Source: Acanthaster planci (Eukaryota; Echinodermata; Asteroidea; Valvatida; Acanthasteridae). From it: DNA of 64,000 bases. Every line of letters begins with the position of its first letter. Position 1 is the stretch's first letter. The translations under genes were made by a program, and so were the position numbers. The stretch lies in NCBI RefSeq assembly GCF_001949145.1, contig NW_019091437.1, forward strand, positions 207,757-271,756, read 5' to 3'. The notes under the pieces were generated by a model. The model did not search any database. It saw nothing but the letters and a program-made list of their open reading frames with translations, and had not been told where the DNA came from. This document shows positions 1-10,739 of the stretch, in pieces.

Positions 1-337
1 CAGTTAGGGTTAATGAACTTGAGCGTAAAGCAAAACAAAAACCTGAGCAATCTTGTAGTTCTTTTTCACACGCACGTTTTTTTTCTTTATTGGGTACCAA
101 GCCCGACATCAACAGTTGGGTACCTGGGTACCAAGCATAGGCCAAACCTTTCATGAATGATGTCATTTCCCTTTCAAATGAATCTTCCAAATGAACCCAA
201 ATATATGAACAACGTACATATTTATTCATCACGTGCTTGACAAAATAACTGCTAAGGAGTGTAACAGTATGCCGGCCACTACAAATTGTGATAGACCCCA
301 AGTTAAAAGGTCTACTAACTGCCCTTTACATCATCAG

Positions 338-590
338 GTACCATTCCATCCGGGTCGTTTGGTGTTTCCACCTGTAGCCGCGTCGGGCTTTGTAATCATA
401 TACTACTTTCTGCTGACCGCCGTCTTACCAGTGCCTGTAGCTTACACACTGATGGCTGGTACAATCCTTGGTTACGTCTGCTACGACCTGACGCACTACT
501 ACCTTCACCATGGCTCTCCGGCACCAGGCTCATATTTACAAGCTCTGAAGACATACCATGTCAGACATCACTATGAGATTCAAGACAAAG
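338..590 (+). CDS. FA2H: FA2H internal exon, fatty acid 2-hydroxylase
   Basis: This exon encodes part of the membrane-embedded catalytic domain of fatty acid 2-hydroxylase, the ER di-iron enzyme that puts a hydroxyl on carbon 2 of fatty acids used for sphingolipids. The translation begins VPFHPGRLVFPP, passes through a hydrophobic stretch (IIYYFLLTAVLPVPVAYTLM) and contains two histidine clusters of the fatty acid hydroxylase superfamily, THYYLHHG and YHVRHH. Spacing and flanking residues agree with the C-terminal part of animal FA2H as I know it. The 5' edge follows a good branch point and acceptor (tactaac, then tcatcag). The 3' edge is a strong donor, gtaagag, at 591. The exon has 253 nt, so it leaves one base for the next exon, expected to continue with a Gly-Phe-Gly-Ile-like sequence. 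Upstream exons lie before the window, and I could not find the final exon downstream. Confidence 0.88.
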
Positions 591-1097
591 GTAAGAGTAT
601 CAAAGTACATGTACATGTACATGTACATTGATGTGATGGTACGCCGTTCCTTTAGTATCAGTGTAGTTCACGTGCTTGTTGACGAAAGTGTAAGAGATGG
701 TCCGTAATAATATGTATTAGTACTTGCAATAAACTGCAGGTTGCGCAGTAAAAAAAGACACACGGATATCCTGAATACTGCATCAAATGCTCTACTAGTG
801 CTGGAAATGTTCAGCCTCAGAAAGGATCAGTTTATGCAGCAGTTTTTGAGAAGGAATTGGTGATGGTTGTTTCTGTCTTGTTTTTGTGTAACATGTTACC
901 ATACCTCATACATATCCGTGATTGAGAGCCAAATTTCAGATGGATAGTCAATATAAGCTCATCTTGGTACTGGAAGTTGACAAACTAGTTCCCAAGGCAG
1001 GGCCAAGGGACCATTGTAGTTTGTCAACTCCTATAACCCCGGGGAGCTGATCTGACTATCCACCCTCAAAGCATGTTAAATGTTGTATGTATATATT
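591..1097. other. FA2H intron or flank, no other feature
   Basis: This follows the FA2H donor. The first bases carry an acatgt-repeat tract (about 604-629). I see no other gene or repeat boundary here. Confidence 0.4.
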
Positions 1098-2468
1098 ACA
1101 GTAAATTTGTAGAATATGAGCTACTCGGTGTATGAGCTGCAGCACGCCAAAATCAGCAAATTAAGATTGAAAGTCGGCATGTAAGCCACACTGGCGTACA
1201 AGCCGCACCGCAGCTCTGACGATCCAATCATAAAAGTCATCATCCTGTATGCCAAAGCACCAATACAGCATGTAGAGTACGTCAATGCATGGCTCCACTA
1301 CACATGCAGTCCTAAACGAGAGTAAGCAAAATGCCACCCAAAAAGTGAATTTTAAGTCCTCAAATTTAATGGTTTTGGGGGCTGGATGGTTGTCCTACGT
1401 GGGCCGGGCATCAACTCTTGCCCTTTTTTTTCCAGAGCCAGCAAAAGTTATGCTTTTGGGGACTTCAAATAAAATCTTGGTAACTCAAAGTCAGTTAAGT
1501 TGAAAGATCGTTTTATCTCATAGGCCGACTATTTCTTGCCAAAAGAACAGGCTTTTATGTAAAAAAAAATACATTTGTAACTGTCCACAACACTACATTA
1601 GTTATCTTGAGGTTTTTGTGATGCCATCAAAAAAACATTGCCAAATTGCTTCAAAAAATGAAAAATCTGCTGTGAGACCTTGGTTTGAGGAAAAGGCTAC
1701 CTCCGTGGTTTTGAATCAACATATTGGAAGCACTTGTGTTGCATGCACACGTATTGCACGCAGTCATGCACCACCATGATCGTAACAAACCCTGTTTTCA
1801 TGCTAACCTGACTGCTACCGCAGACCCGTTCGTGGACAGTCCAATCACTGATTTTTTCCAATAACTATGTGGCCACAGAAAGTGTTGTCATAAAAAACTC
1901 AAGTGGGAAAATAATTAAAATTTTGTGGCATGTCACACTGAACACAGTCGGCGAAAATATGAAAGATCTGAAACACGAAGGCACACCATTGAAATGGTTG
2001 ATTTTTATTTAACGGCAGAAAGAAATCTTTAGGTTACAACAACAACAAAAATCCTGGTAAAATGATTGTTTATCTGCAAAACATACACTGTGAGAATGAA
2101 TAAAAAGCGGGAAAATAATCGCTAAAAAATGTTGCCACAGCAGAGCAAGTAGGGCTAAAATTTAAGATTACATGTACGTATACATTTCATGTATTTGTGA
2201 CTCCATGACTTCGGGAATTCTGTTGATAACTCCAAATCCATACTCCGAGGTTCGAGTTTTCAGATGTAAACAGCAACCAATGAAAACACGACTGCGCCAC
2301 CTGCACGTGATGCGCGTGGCCCAGCCGCGGCTTTTGTGACCATGGTGTGACTGATTTTATCCTTCAAAGTTTGCCGTATCAGCCACCCGGCATATAATCT
2401 GCAGAGACATTTTCAGCATGAGAATCAACGTATAAGCCATTGGCTTATATTAAAAAAATTACTGTACA
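1098..2468. mobile_element. Candidate non-autonomous DNA transposon, about 1.37 kb
   Basis: The two ends look like diverged terminal inverted repeats. The left end reads tacagtaaatttgtagaata and continues with atgagc and gtatgagc. The right end, read on the minus strand from about 2468, begins tacagtaatttttttaatat and continues with aagcc and cttatac. Related words (gtaagccacac, gtacaagccgca) recur just inside the left end. The interior has no coding potential for a transposase, so if it is an element it depends on enzymes supplied elsewhere. I cannot assign a superfamily, and no convincing target-site duplication is visible. Confidence 0.45.
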
Positions 2469-2902
2469 TCGGTGAACAACCACCCCGTTAGCAGCAAAGA
2501 TTTTCCTTCACATTGACTCTGTAGATACGTGAAGCTGAGTTCATTGACAGACATGCTGTTATTTTGTTGTCTGTGCTTGACATCGATGTATTTTTCCCCC
2601 TTAGGGTTTGGTATCTCAAGCAAACTGTGGGACATCGTGTTCGACACCCTGATTCCTGACATGAAGGCACAGTTGAAGGCACAGTGATTACCAGCCGCTG
2701 TTTTGTCTCTTAAACTGTGGTTGTAACATTCACACGTGCGTATTATGTCACTAGCATCACAGGTTATTATCCTATATCTTCTTGATGCTGTTGAACTTGT
2801 AAGATAAACGATATCCAAATTTAGTGGTTTACATGTATATGTGGGAATTCTTTGTTTCTAAACTTGTCTGAGAGTTGCAAATGAGAATGTGAAACCATTC
2901 TT

Positions 2903-3072
2903 AAGGCTGGTTCATACTACAGGCAAATGTAAATGAGAAGAGAATTTGTAGTCACGAAAGATTTGCTGCAAAATTTCACTCCTACTGAAATGTTTTAAAC
3001 TTTTGCAATTTCACACCACAAAGATTTGATCTGATGTCACAAATTCTTTTACACTTGGCATGAACCAGCCTT
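2903..3072. mobile_element. MITE family A, copy 1
   Basis: An element of about 170 bp bounded by aaggctggttcatac and the inverted end atgaaccagcctt. Its interior carries a word pattern (gtcacgaaagatttgctgca, later gatttga..tgtcaca) that recurs at 7047-7232 and 45012-45165. A TTAA lies at the left edge of this copy and at the right edge of the second copy, which suggests TTAA-targeted insertion of piggyBac type. That assignment is inference. Confidence 0.65.
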
Positions 3073-3627
3073 TTCGTGTGTTGTTTGAAAATAAGTTATT
3101 TTCCCTCAGACAGAATCTTTATTCTTACTATTTCAGAGGGTGAATTATGATAGCACATCATTTGACCGTTTAACTTGTCTGAACCAAAGTGCACGACACT
3201 CTTCATGCGACAGCTCATTTGACCTTTATAAACTGCAGGCAAAATGATGCTCTGGCATGTTCGTGTCTAGTTCCATCCTCTGAAGTATTAAATTCCTGAT
3301 GTATTTCTTCTTTGTATACCACCTGTCGTCCAGCGTAGTGTAGTGTTCAGATGAAGTCAGTGAGTGTATCGAAGAAGAGTGACTAATACAATTAGATTCT
3401 CAGTTGTTCACAAGCAAGTACGCTACGAGTCGTCGTTTTATGTTTGAGCACCAGTTTTGTCTTCCACAATATGGTAGCCGCTTGCCTGCAAACTTAATGC
3501 CATATCTACACAGTTATATGTGCAGAATGAATACGCTTAGGAAATATGTGAACGTTGGCTGCTGATGAGGAACATGTCATTGCCTTTGTATATTTGCACG
3601 ACAAATTTTCTTCATGAGCATGTACAG

Positions 3628-3865
3628 CAGTGGCGTAGCGAGGATTTTACTAGTGTGGGGAACACAGGGGGCACCAGCATTTTATGGGGGGCACCAGATT
3701 TCAGTGATGGTGTTTTTTGGGGCAAGTTTTTGTTAGCCTTGTTCAATATCCATTCATTTTTTTTTTAATTTTTTTTTCGGGGGGGGGGGGACACCTGGAG
3801 GTGGGCACCAGGAATTCACGGGGGGGGGGGACATGCCTCCAGGCTCCCCCTTGGCTACGCCACTG
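3628..3865. mobile_element. Short TIR element with long G runs
   Basis: The element starts cagtggcgtagcgagg and ends with the inverted form ggctacgccactg. The interior is dominated by gggggcacc words and two runs of ten or more Gs, arranged partly as an inverted pair (gggggcacc, later cacctggag). TIRs of the cagtggcgtagc type mark a widespread class of non-autonomous DNA transposons in animals. I cannot name the superfamily. Confidence 0.6.
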
Positions 3866-6292
3866 ACATACAGGTATATATTTAATGTTACGTTACACTT
3901 TGCATATGCTAATCTATGCACGGTTGGTCTTGCAAATAAGCCAACTGTCAATCAAGACAGTCTTATTGTCCCGATGCTGAAATTTAAACTAAACAAAATC
4001 ATGCTTCATTAAATATGTGTACTTGTGGAACTGAAGTTCATGGAAGGAATATCATAACAAGTGATGCACACTGTTGTATGACATTGTTGTGTCTGTAAAC
4101 CGTCGTTTGTGTGATAGCAGCATTTCCAGTCACCCGTGTGAAGATGTATATTTACCTCATATTTTGGTGCAGAAATTTGTTTGGTTGGTATTGAGATTGG
4201 CATGAGCTGAATGACCAGTTCCAAACCAGGCAGTATTTGGAGCACATGCATATTCGGTAATCGGTGGAAAAATGTGCACATGGATGACACGGTGTGACTT
4301 TGTTCACCTACGTGACAGTCTGACCATAGAGCAAGGACACGCTCTGTGGTCTGACGCAGATTGGATTGCATAAAACTGACCACCATCAAACTGTAATCCA
4401 AAGGTCTAAAAAGTGAAGACAAGCTACTGACCGGCAGTTATCAAAGTGGTATTTTGTTTCATGTGTTAAATTTTTTTATTAGACTTGGTAAAAACAAAGG
4501 CCGTGCTGTGCCCATGTTGAAGTAATCACCCATGGCTATTTTCATTGTACATGTAAATGAAAACTGAAATCCCCCAATATGGAAATAATGCGCAAAACTT
4601 ACATGGGAGTTAAGAGTGACATCCTTGAAATAAGAATTTTTTGCTGGTACTGTAGTATGTTTATTTTTTAAGTTCCGCTCTTTGGTTATGGTAATTTCAT
4701 AAAATTTAAAACCAAGAAGGTCTGAAGCTGCTTCTCATTAGATAATCCGAGTGTAGAAAGAATCAATACAGTGGTCAGATTAAAAAATGTTACAGCATGC
4801 AAACACAGGATTTTTATCCAATAGAAATTTGTCGAATGTAAGCGCCGTTGTGGGAATCTGTCACCTGCTCATGTATATACATTATGCATGCATGCATGCC
4901 ATTAATTGAACAATAATGGAACATGAGCTAAAACACGTATGATATTAATTGTAATATGGTTACATTTCTCTGCTGGCTTCTGTACATTGATCAGTAATAC
5001 ATGCTTGTTGTGTATGTACATGTACTTGTTGCCAAATGCACCTTGGAACGCATTATTGGTACATGTAGTTGATAAGAAACGAATGCCATGCCTTCTGTTA
5101 ACATTGTGTAGGGTAGCTGCAATCAAGTTGTATTTATGCAAACCTTTGAAAGGCACATCTGTGTCTTGGTTAACCTTAATTTCAACTTTTCAAAGGGTGT
5201 TTTACTGCCTTTTATCATATTTATGATCAAAACTGTGATATCCCAGGAAGATAGCCTGGATGTTACCCCGCTTTGTACACAAACAAGTGATATGATGCAT
5301 TTTTGTTGATTTTGCTGGATTTATTGCTGATTCCTCGTTGTTGCATAGCTATAAGAAAGCATCAATCCCTTTCACTTCCCTTCACTTGCACTTTGTTTTC
5401 CATATGTAACATTTCATAGTAGCAATACAGGGCTTTAGTGGACGGAGGCCTCTAAAAAACATAGCTTGTCGAGTAGAGACCCCAGTTGTATTTGTACATG
5501 GTATGAAGTACATGTCACTAGTAACAAAACACAAATAACCATGTAACGAAAAGTGAGAAGGAAATACTATACGTACATATGTATAATTGATGGTATTGAC
5601 CTGTAGCCCTGTGGACAAAAAAAATTAGTTGTTTACGAGATAATTATTCAAAAATTTACTGTATTTTTGTATTTACGCTTGAAGACAGACAGACTGGCCA
5701 TATTTTTCAGGGATATGTCCACTGAACTCCACTGTTTTAGGTCCCTCATATTTCACAGTTGCTCTACGCATATTGATCGATGACATTCAAAGCAGGCCTT
5801 TCTCAGATAGGTTTTCAGTAAGTACATTCTGGGTTCACAATTTGAACAGAAAAACCTTTATCCTGAACAATGTCCTTCCCTAAAATGACATCAAGGTAAC
5901 AGCGCCCTCAGTTGACCAGGAAAGCATGGATTGTTTTAAAAAGTGAACCGTTCAATGCATTTAACCAAATATGATTGTAAGAGAGTTTTCACTCGTTGCA
6001 GAAGAATACCGAGTTGCAGAAAACTGCGTGTATGTGCTGCAGCTTTTGAAGTCTGTAATTGAAAAGTGCGTGAGTATAGGCAATCATGTTATCACAGAAG
6101 TGCTCTACATTCCACAGAAACCGAAAAGAGGGTGAAAACAAATACCAACGTTGGTCATGTGCATTCCCCTGAACTCAAGGCATACAAAGAATACATGTAT
6201 TTTTGCGATATAGCATTTAAATTGCACATATGAGCTTGTCTTTACTATGTACGTCGAACTGAATTGTAGACATGACATCTCAGTTGTTATCT
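3866..6292. other. Intergenic, no gene seen
   Basis: AT-rich DNA with acatgta-type short repeats (for example a gcatgcatgcatgc tract near 4887). A minus-strand open frame of 137 codons at 4009-4422 matches no family I know and has no splice or codon support. Confidence 0.4.
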
Positions 6293-6328
6293 TTAACCCT
6301 AACCCTCCTCAATCCTTCACCTGTAGGA
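6293..6328. repeat. Telomere-like dispersed motif, copy 1
   Basis: The sequence ttaaccctaaccc is followed by ctcctcaatccttcacctgtag. Almost the same 35-base string occurs at 50024-50058. Two near-identical copies 44 kb apart suggest a dispersed repeat rather than a telomere remnant. Confidence 0.5.
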
Positions 6329-6422
6329 GGACTGAGGAGAGTTATCTTTAATAGCGTGTAATAAGGAGTAAGGAGTACGACTTATACACGTGTAGCACCC
6401 CAGTCTCAATGATGGGAATTCC

Positions 6423-6598
6423 AATATGGCCGTTTCATAATAGTGCGCCACCAAGAGTTTGCAACGCGTTGGCCAATCACAATGCGCGAAATTCGTCGAC
6501 CCAATGCGCGTTCGGAAAGGGTCGACAAATTTCGCGCGTTATGATTGGCCAACGTGTTGCAAACTCTTGGTGGCGCACTATTGTGAATCGCCCATATT
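6423..6598. repeat. Near-perfect 80 bp inverted repeat (foldback)
   Basis: Two arms of about 80 bp run from aatatggcc to gtcgaccc on the left and are mirrored from gggtcgac to cccatatt on the right, separated by only about 16 bases. The arms are more than 85 percent identical by eye and include the matching words gcgccaccaagagtttgcaa and ttggccaatca. The GC-rich, CpG-containing arms contrast with AT-rich flanks. This is the form of a foldback MITE, and the transcript would be a long hairpin. Confidence 0.75.
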
Positions 6599-7046
6599 AA
6601 AAATGGTCAATTATACATACATGCACACATTGTACCTGTACATAAATAAACACTAACATTGTGCTAAAGATTTTAATCATATTTAAAAAAAAAAGAAGAA
6701 GATATGAGCACTAATAGTAGAAAAATATTTAAAGCTACCAGAAGTTAACTTGAAAAGGATGAACATCAAATGTAAAAAAGGATTAGACTGCATATAAAGA
6801 AAGTTGAACTAAACTGTAAGACTGATATTTATTCATTCGGCATACTGTTTTGTACTTGCAAGGGGTGTGATGATCAGAGTGGTGTACAGACTCGCACACA
6901 GCATTCTTGTGCAGATGCATATGCTAGATTACTGAAGAATAACAATCCTAATCTTGATCTGAAGGTATGCTGCCTCGTGTACCATTGATGATCATGATTC
7001 TGCCGTATTTTCAAATGTGAACGTATAGTAGTAGTGTAAAAAGTAA

Positions 7047-7232
7047 AAGACCGCTTCATACCACAGGCTAGGGTGAAAGCGATGCGAATTTGACGTCACG
7101 AAAGATTTGCAGCCAAATTTCGCTCGAGTTGAAATGTGTTCAGTTCTGCGAATTTGCAGCGGCGAATATTTGATGTAACGTCGCAACTTCGCGCTTGTGT
7201 TCGCTTTGGCGGAAAGTATGAACCGGCCTTAA
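7047..7232. mobile_element. MITE family A, copy 2
   Basis: The left end (gaccgcttcataccacagg) and right end (gtatgaaccggccttaa) match copy 1 after mutation. The interior shares gacgtcacgaaagatttgca. This copy is more CpG-rich than copy 1, as expected for a younger copy that has lost fewer CpGs. Confidence 0.65.
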
Positions 7233-8990
7233 CATTTACATTATCGGTAACATTGGCAGTATAATTAGGTAGCATTTGATTATTTCTATCCTCAAAATAA
7301 TGCATAAGTAAAACAAATGCATGAGTAAATAAATGGACCAACAGGAATTGCAAATGTATAGAGGTGGTTGTGATGTGTAGTGAATTATAAATAGCAATCA
7401 TATTCGGGAGTAGTATTATTGGATTTGGAAGTTACTTGCCATTAAAAGGGAGCAAAACTAAAACTACTAAAGAAAACTCAATTGTGTTTTCAGATAGAAA
7501 AATTGAAAAGTTTTTGTCTGTCAGTAAAGGTAACATTTTGTGAAATTTTAAAGTGGAGTAAAGATCAAAGCGAGCATGGAGTGTTTGAGTTGGACAAGAA
7601 ATCCGGTCTGGACGGTTTGGGGATCCATCACTTGTCATTCCGTTTTGAATTTTCTCTTGAAGTTCTAAAAAAGTCAAAATATCATCTCTTTTTCATGATG
7701 GCTGTCCAAACGTATATTTTTCAATTAAATATATTCCACTGTTCCTTTGTAGTTTGTCAAGCCGATAATTTTAATTCCTCAGTGCATTCGAAAATTACTT
7801 ATTCTTCTTTGACATGTTCCGACTGTACTGAGCAAAGAAATGCCACGATAGGTTTTTGGCAAGTCTACTGAGCTCTGCCCGCCAGGTAAGAGATTAGGTG
7901 TTTTTTTTTCTCTTCTACGTAGACTTGTAATCGGAGTTGTCCTCCTCGGTGGACTGACCACCGAGTCCATCGAGTTTTCCCGAGCAATTTTGGTTTTAGT
8001 GCCAGGAGTTAAGTTTAGACCAGTGAGATTACACATTATTTCTTTTGGGTTCTTGGAACATTTCAGAGGCTGCGTCTAAAGAAAATCCGAACATAACCAT
8101 CCGATTCCAAATCCTTTTTACGTTACTGAAAGAGTTTGACGTTGTTGATTGGGTTCAGCATTCTTAATACACGTGATCAAACTTGCATGCTATGCATTTT
8201 GCTGGCGCGTAGCAAAAATGTACATGTATGCATGTTCGATGTTCTGTATAAAGTTTAAAAAATCGTGTTAGACAACAATCTAAACTATTAGACCTACTGG
8301 GCGGAGGGACACGATCTTCCTCATAAATTACTATGTTATGTTGAATTCACTGCTACTTCCGATGAATCAACAGGAACGTTCCCACGGGAAGCAATGATTC
8401 GGTTTTTGGCCCATTTACCTCAAAGAGTTATTTCCCTGTGATGCCGTGACATTTTCTCCATTCAACGGTTACCAAAATGTACCTCCTGCGTCGGCACAAT
8501 AATAGCGAATGATAATGGTCCCGTGAATTTGAGGGCAATTCTTTTTGGGACCAGTGTTCCTTGGACTGTCAGAGAACATAGAACTTCATGCAAATATGGC
8601 AAACTTTGTGAATTATGCTGCACATCCAGGGAACTCTTTCAAAACCTTTGCAATTTAGCCAGTAGCTTTCTTTGTCATGCTACTGGAATCAATGGATCGA
8701 TGTTTACAATTTTTCCGGTTCCCCTTGTCACATTTAACAATCCTTGAACTCTTGGATTTTCATTTGTGGCGACTAGGGAAACACAATGACAATAAGAGGT
8801 CAATCCACCGATGCGTGAAACGCACTGACTAGTGAACGTGGGAACCAAACACCAACCATTGTTCAAAGTAAGCGCACAGATCCAAGAACGCCCGTTCGTC
8901 GTTCTGCTTCAAGTTAAAAAGTTAGTGTTAAAAACAATTGAATAGTCAGTGAATTTCTTCACAACTTCGCCAGTGAAAGTTTCTCCTGCT
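7233..8990. other. Upstream region of the Ig receptor gene
   Basis: About 1.75 kb between MITE A copy 2 and the ATG at 8991. I see no exon. The 5' UTR and promoter of the intronless Ig gene should be in the last few hundred bases, but I find no clear TATA box or initiator. Confidence 0.35.
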
Positions 8991-10739
8991 ATGAATCGGA
9001 GGTCCTGTTTTCAGTGCCTTTCCGTCGTTTTCGGCTGGAGTCTTCTGGTTTGGGGCCTTCCGACCAGTACCAATGCACTGACCGTGAGTTTAACCCAAAT
9101 ATCTCCAGTGAATATCCCCGTTGCGGGCGATACGGTGATACTTAGCTGCGAGGCCGACAACTTACATGTTCGCACTGTCGAGTGGGCGAAACGTGTTAAT
9201 GAATCGTACACAGTACTGGCACGTAATGGAACGAGCTTGGTTTCGAAATACGCCGTCTTTTCATCTTCGACAACGCCAAGGTATGAGCACCTTGTTATCA
9301 CACTAGCAAACAAGCAAGATACCGGCTGGTACCAATGTCGCGTACAAAATGGAAGTGGCAGTAGCAACGTCTCACTTTCAAGAGAATTCTATTTATCGGT
9401 GTATTATTTCCCGACCGATATCTACCCAGTGTGCCACCCACACGGGAAAGTTACTGTTCCACCGGAAACGACTCAACACGTAAGCTGTACCTCCGAGAAA
9501 GGAAACCCGATAGTCCAAATGGACTTTGTGTCGAGTGGTATCATTTATCCCTTAGAATATTCAGATATCGGTGACACACAACAGATATCATTAAACCTGG
9601 ATGTGTTTTATGACGTAAATGGTCTCACTTTTGAATGCAAAATCGCCTCGCCTGTGTTCTTTCCTGATATGGAACGATCCTGCGTTATCGGGCCGATTTG
9701 TGTGAATCTCGCGACTGACGATTTGAGTACAGCGATGCAGTCTACCATATCTAAGAAATCAACTACCCTCCCATCGAATTCGAAGACTAACTCCCATACA
9801 TCTCGTGAAATCTCCAGTTTGTATTATACTTCAGTGACCCAAACTGTAAGCGATGCCAATGACAGATTCAGCAAGTCTGCAACCGAGGTGCAAACTAGCA
9901 GAACAGACAAAATGACAACGAGACCTACTACGGCAACTACTGTACAATCAGATGCTCTTAGCACTGTCGGCAAAGCGAGTCTCGACATTCCCGTTGCCGT
10001 CGTCGCAGGTGTTGCTGGTGGGGGAGGCTTTCTTATTCTCTTGCTGATAATATCGACTGTAATCGCTTGCAGTTGTCTGTGTGGATGCAGAGATTACAAG
10101 CGGGAAAAACATGTACCACCGAGAAATAACTCGACGCTCCCTAACACCATCAGTCAGCCGATCGTTGTAACTCCTGCCGCTCGTCACCAAGGCTCACATA
10201 ATCGTCTCAGAAACGAAACATGGGAAGTAGCAAACGGATCCGATCAGCGCCCCGAGCAAGTTCATCTACCAGACACACCAAAACCAAGCCAGCCACACGG
10301 TAGTACAGCACACGCAGAATCAGTGAATAACTCCCCACCGAATCCACCCAAAGCATATGCATTTGACACAGGCCTTTATTTGGAGGATGTTCAAGTCCCT
10401 CTGTCAGACTCGCCGACTCTGAGAATCAGTGCACGTGCTGATGAAGGCACGCCGTCGTCATCTTACACAGCGTTATCCAATCAGTGCCAAGAGCCACTGT
10501 ATGCCGAACTCCGGAAATCGAAAAGATCTTTAGTTGGGAAAGGGACCAAGAAAGACCCAGTTACCAGATTAGGGTCCGATTCCAGGCTGGAATTCTCACC
10601 TGCTTCTTCGACAAAACTCCCTTATCCCACATATGCGCTACGCAATGATGAGAGGTTAATCCCATCAACTCTCCTCGCTTCAAAGCGAACCATAAAAATA
10701 GACCCACCTGTGGTAAAACAAGTAACTTGGAAAATGTAG
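8991..10739 (+). CDS. Intronless two-Ig-domain membrane receptor with ITAM-like tail
   Basis: A single open frame of 582 codons from the ATG at 8991. The frame extends upstream only to a GTG, and the chosen ATG gives a textbook signal peptide ending near TNA (residue 29). Ig domain 1 has its cysteine pair at residues 53 and 116, with the DTGWYQC signature. A second Ig-like domain has cysteines at 166 and 216 (VSC, FEC). A Ser/Thr-rich stalk (about 240-330) leads to one membrane helix at about 333-366, starting IPVAVVAGVAGGGG and ending in a Cys-rich CSCLCGC. The 216-residue tail is polar and Pro-rich, with YTAL at Tyr492 and YAEL at Tyr504 separated by eight residues, an ITAM-like spacing. 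N-glycosylation sites (NES, NGT, NGS, NVS) lie in the ectodomain. The likely role is a cell-surface recognition or adhesion receptor in plasma membrane. I cannot name an orthologue. A donor-like gtgagt at about 9084 lies inside the coding frame and is probably cryptic. Confidence 0.85.
   Translation: MNRRSCFQCLSVVFGWSLLVWGLPTSTNALTVSLTQISPVNIPVAGDTVILSCEADNLHVRTVEWAKRVNESYTVLARNGTSLVSKYAVFSSSTTPRYEHLVITLANKQDTGWYQCRVQNGSGSSNVSLSREFYLSVYYFPTDIYPVCHPHGKVTVPPETTQHVSCTSEKGNPIVQMDFVSSGIIYPLEYSDIGDTQQISLNLDVFYDVNGLTFECKIASPVFFPDMERSCVIGPICVNLATDDLSTAMQSTISKKSTTLPSNSKTNSHTSREISSLYYTSVTQTVSDANDRFSKSATEVQTSRTDKMTTRPTTATTVQSDALSTVGKASLDIPVAVVAGVAGGGGFLILLLIISTVIACSCLCGCRDYKREKHVPPRNNSTLPNTISQPIVVTPAARHQGSHNRLRNETWEVANGSDQRPEQVHLPDTPKPSQPHGSTAHAESVNNSPPNPPKAYAFDTGLYLEDVQVPLSDSPTLRISARADEGTPSSSYTALSNQCQEPLYAELRKSKRSLVGKGTKKDPVTRLGSDSRLEFSPASSTKLPYPTYALRNDERLIPSTLLASKRTIKIDPPVVKQVTWKM

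Noticed and set aside
4009-4422. 137-codon minus-strand open frame
   Set aside because: No family match, no hydrophobic or domain pattern and no splice support. The length is within chance for AT-moderate DNA.
8949-8990. Upstream 14-codon extension of the Ig receptor
   Set aside because: It starts at GTG, not ATG. Beginning at 8991 gives a proper signal peptide at the very N-terminus.
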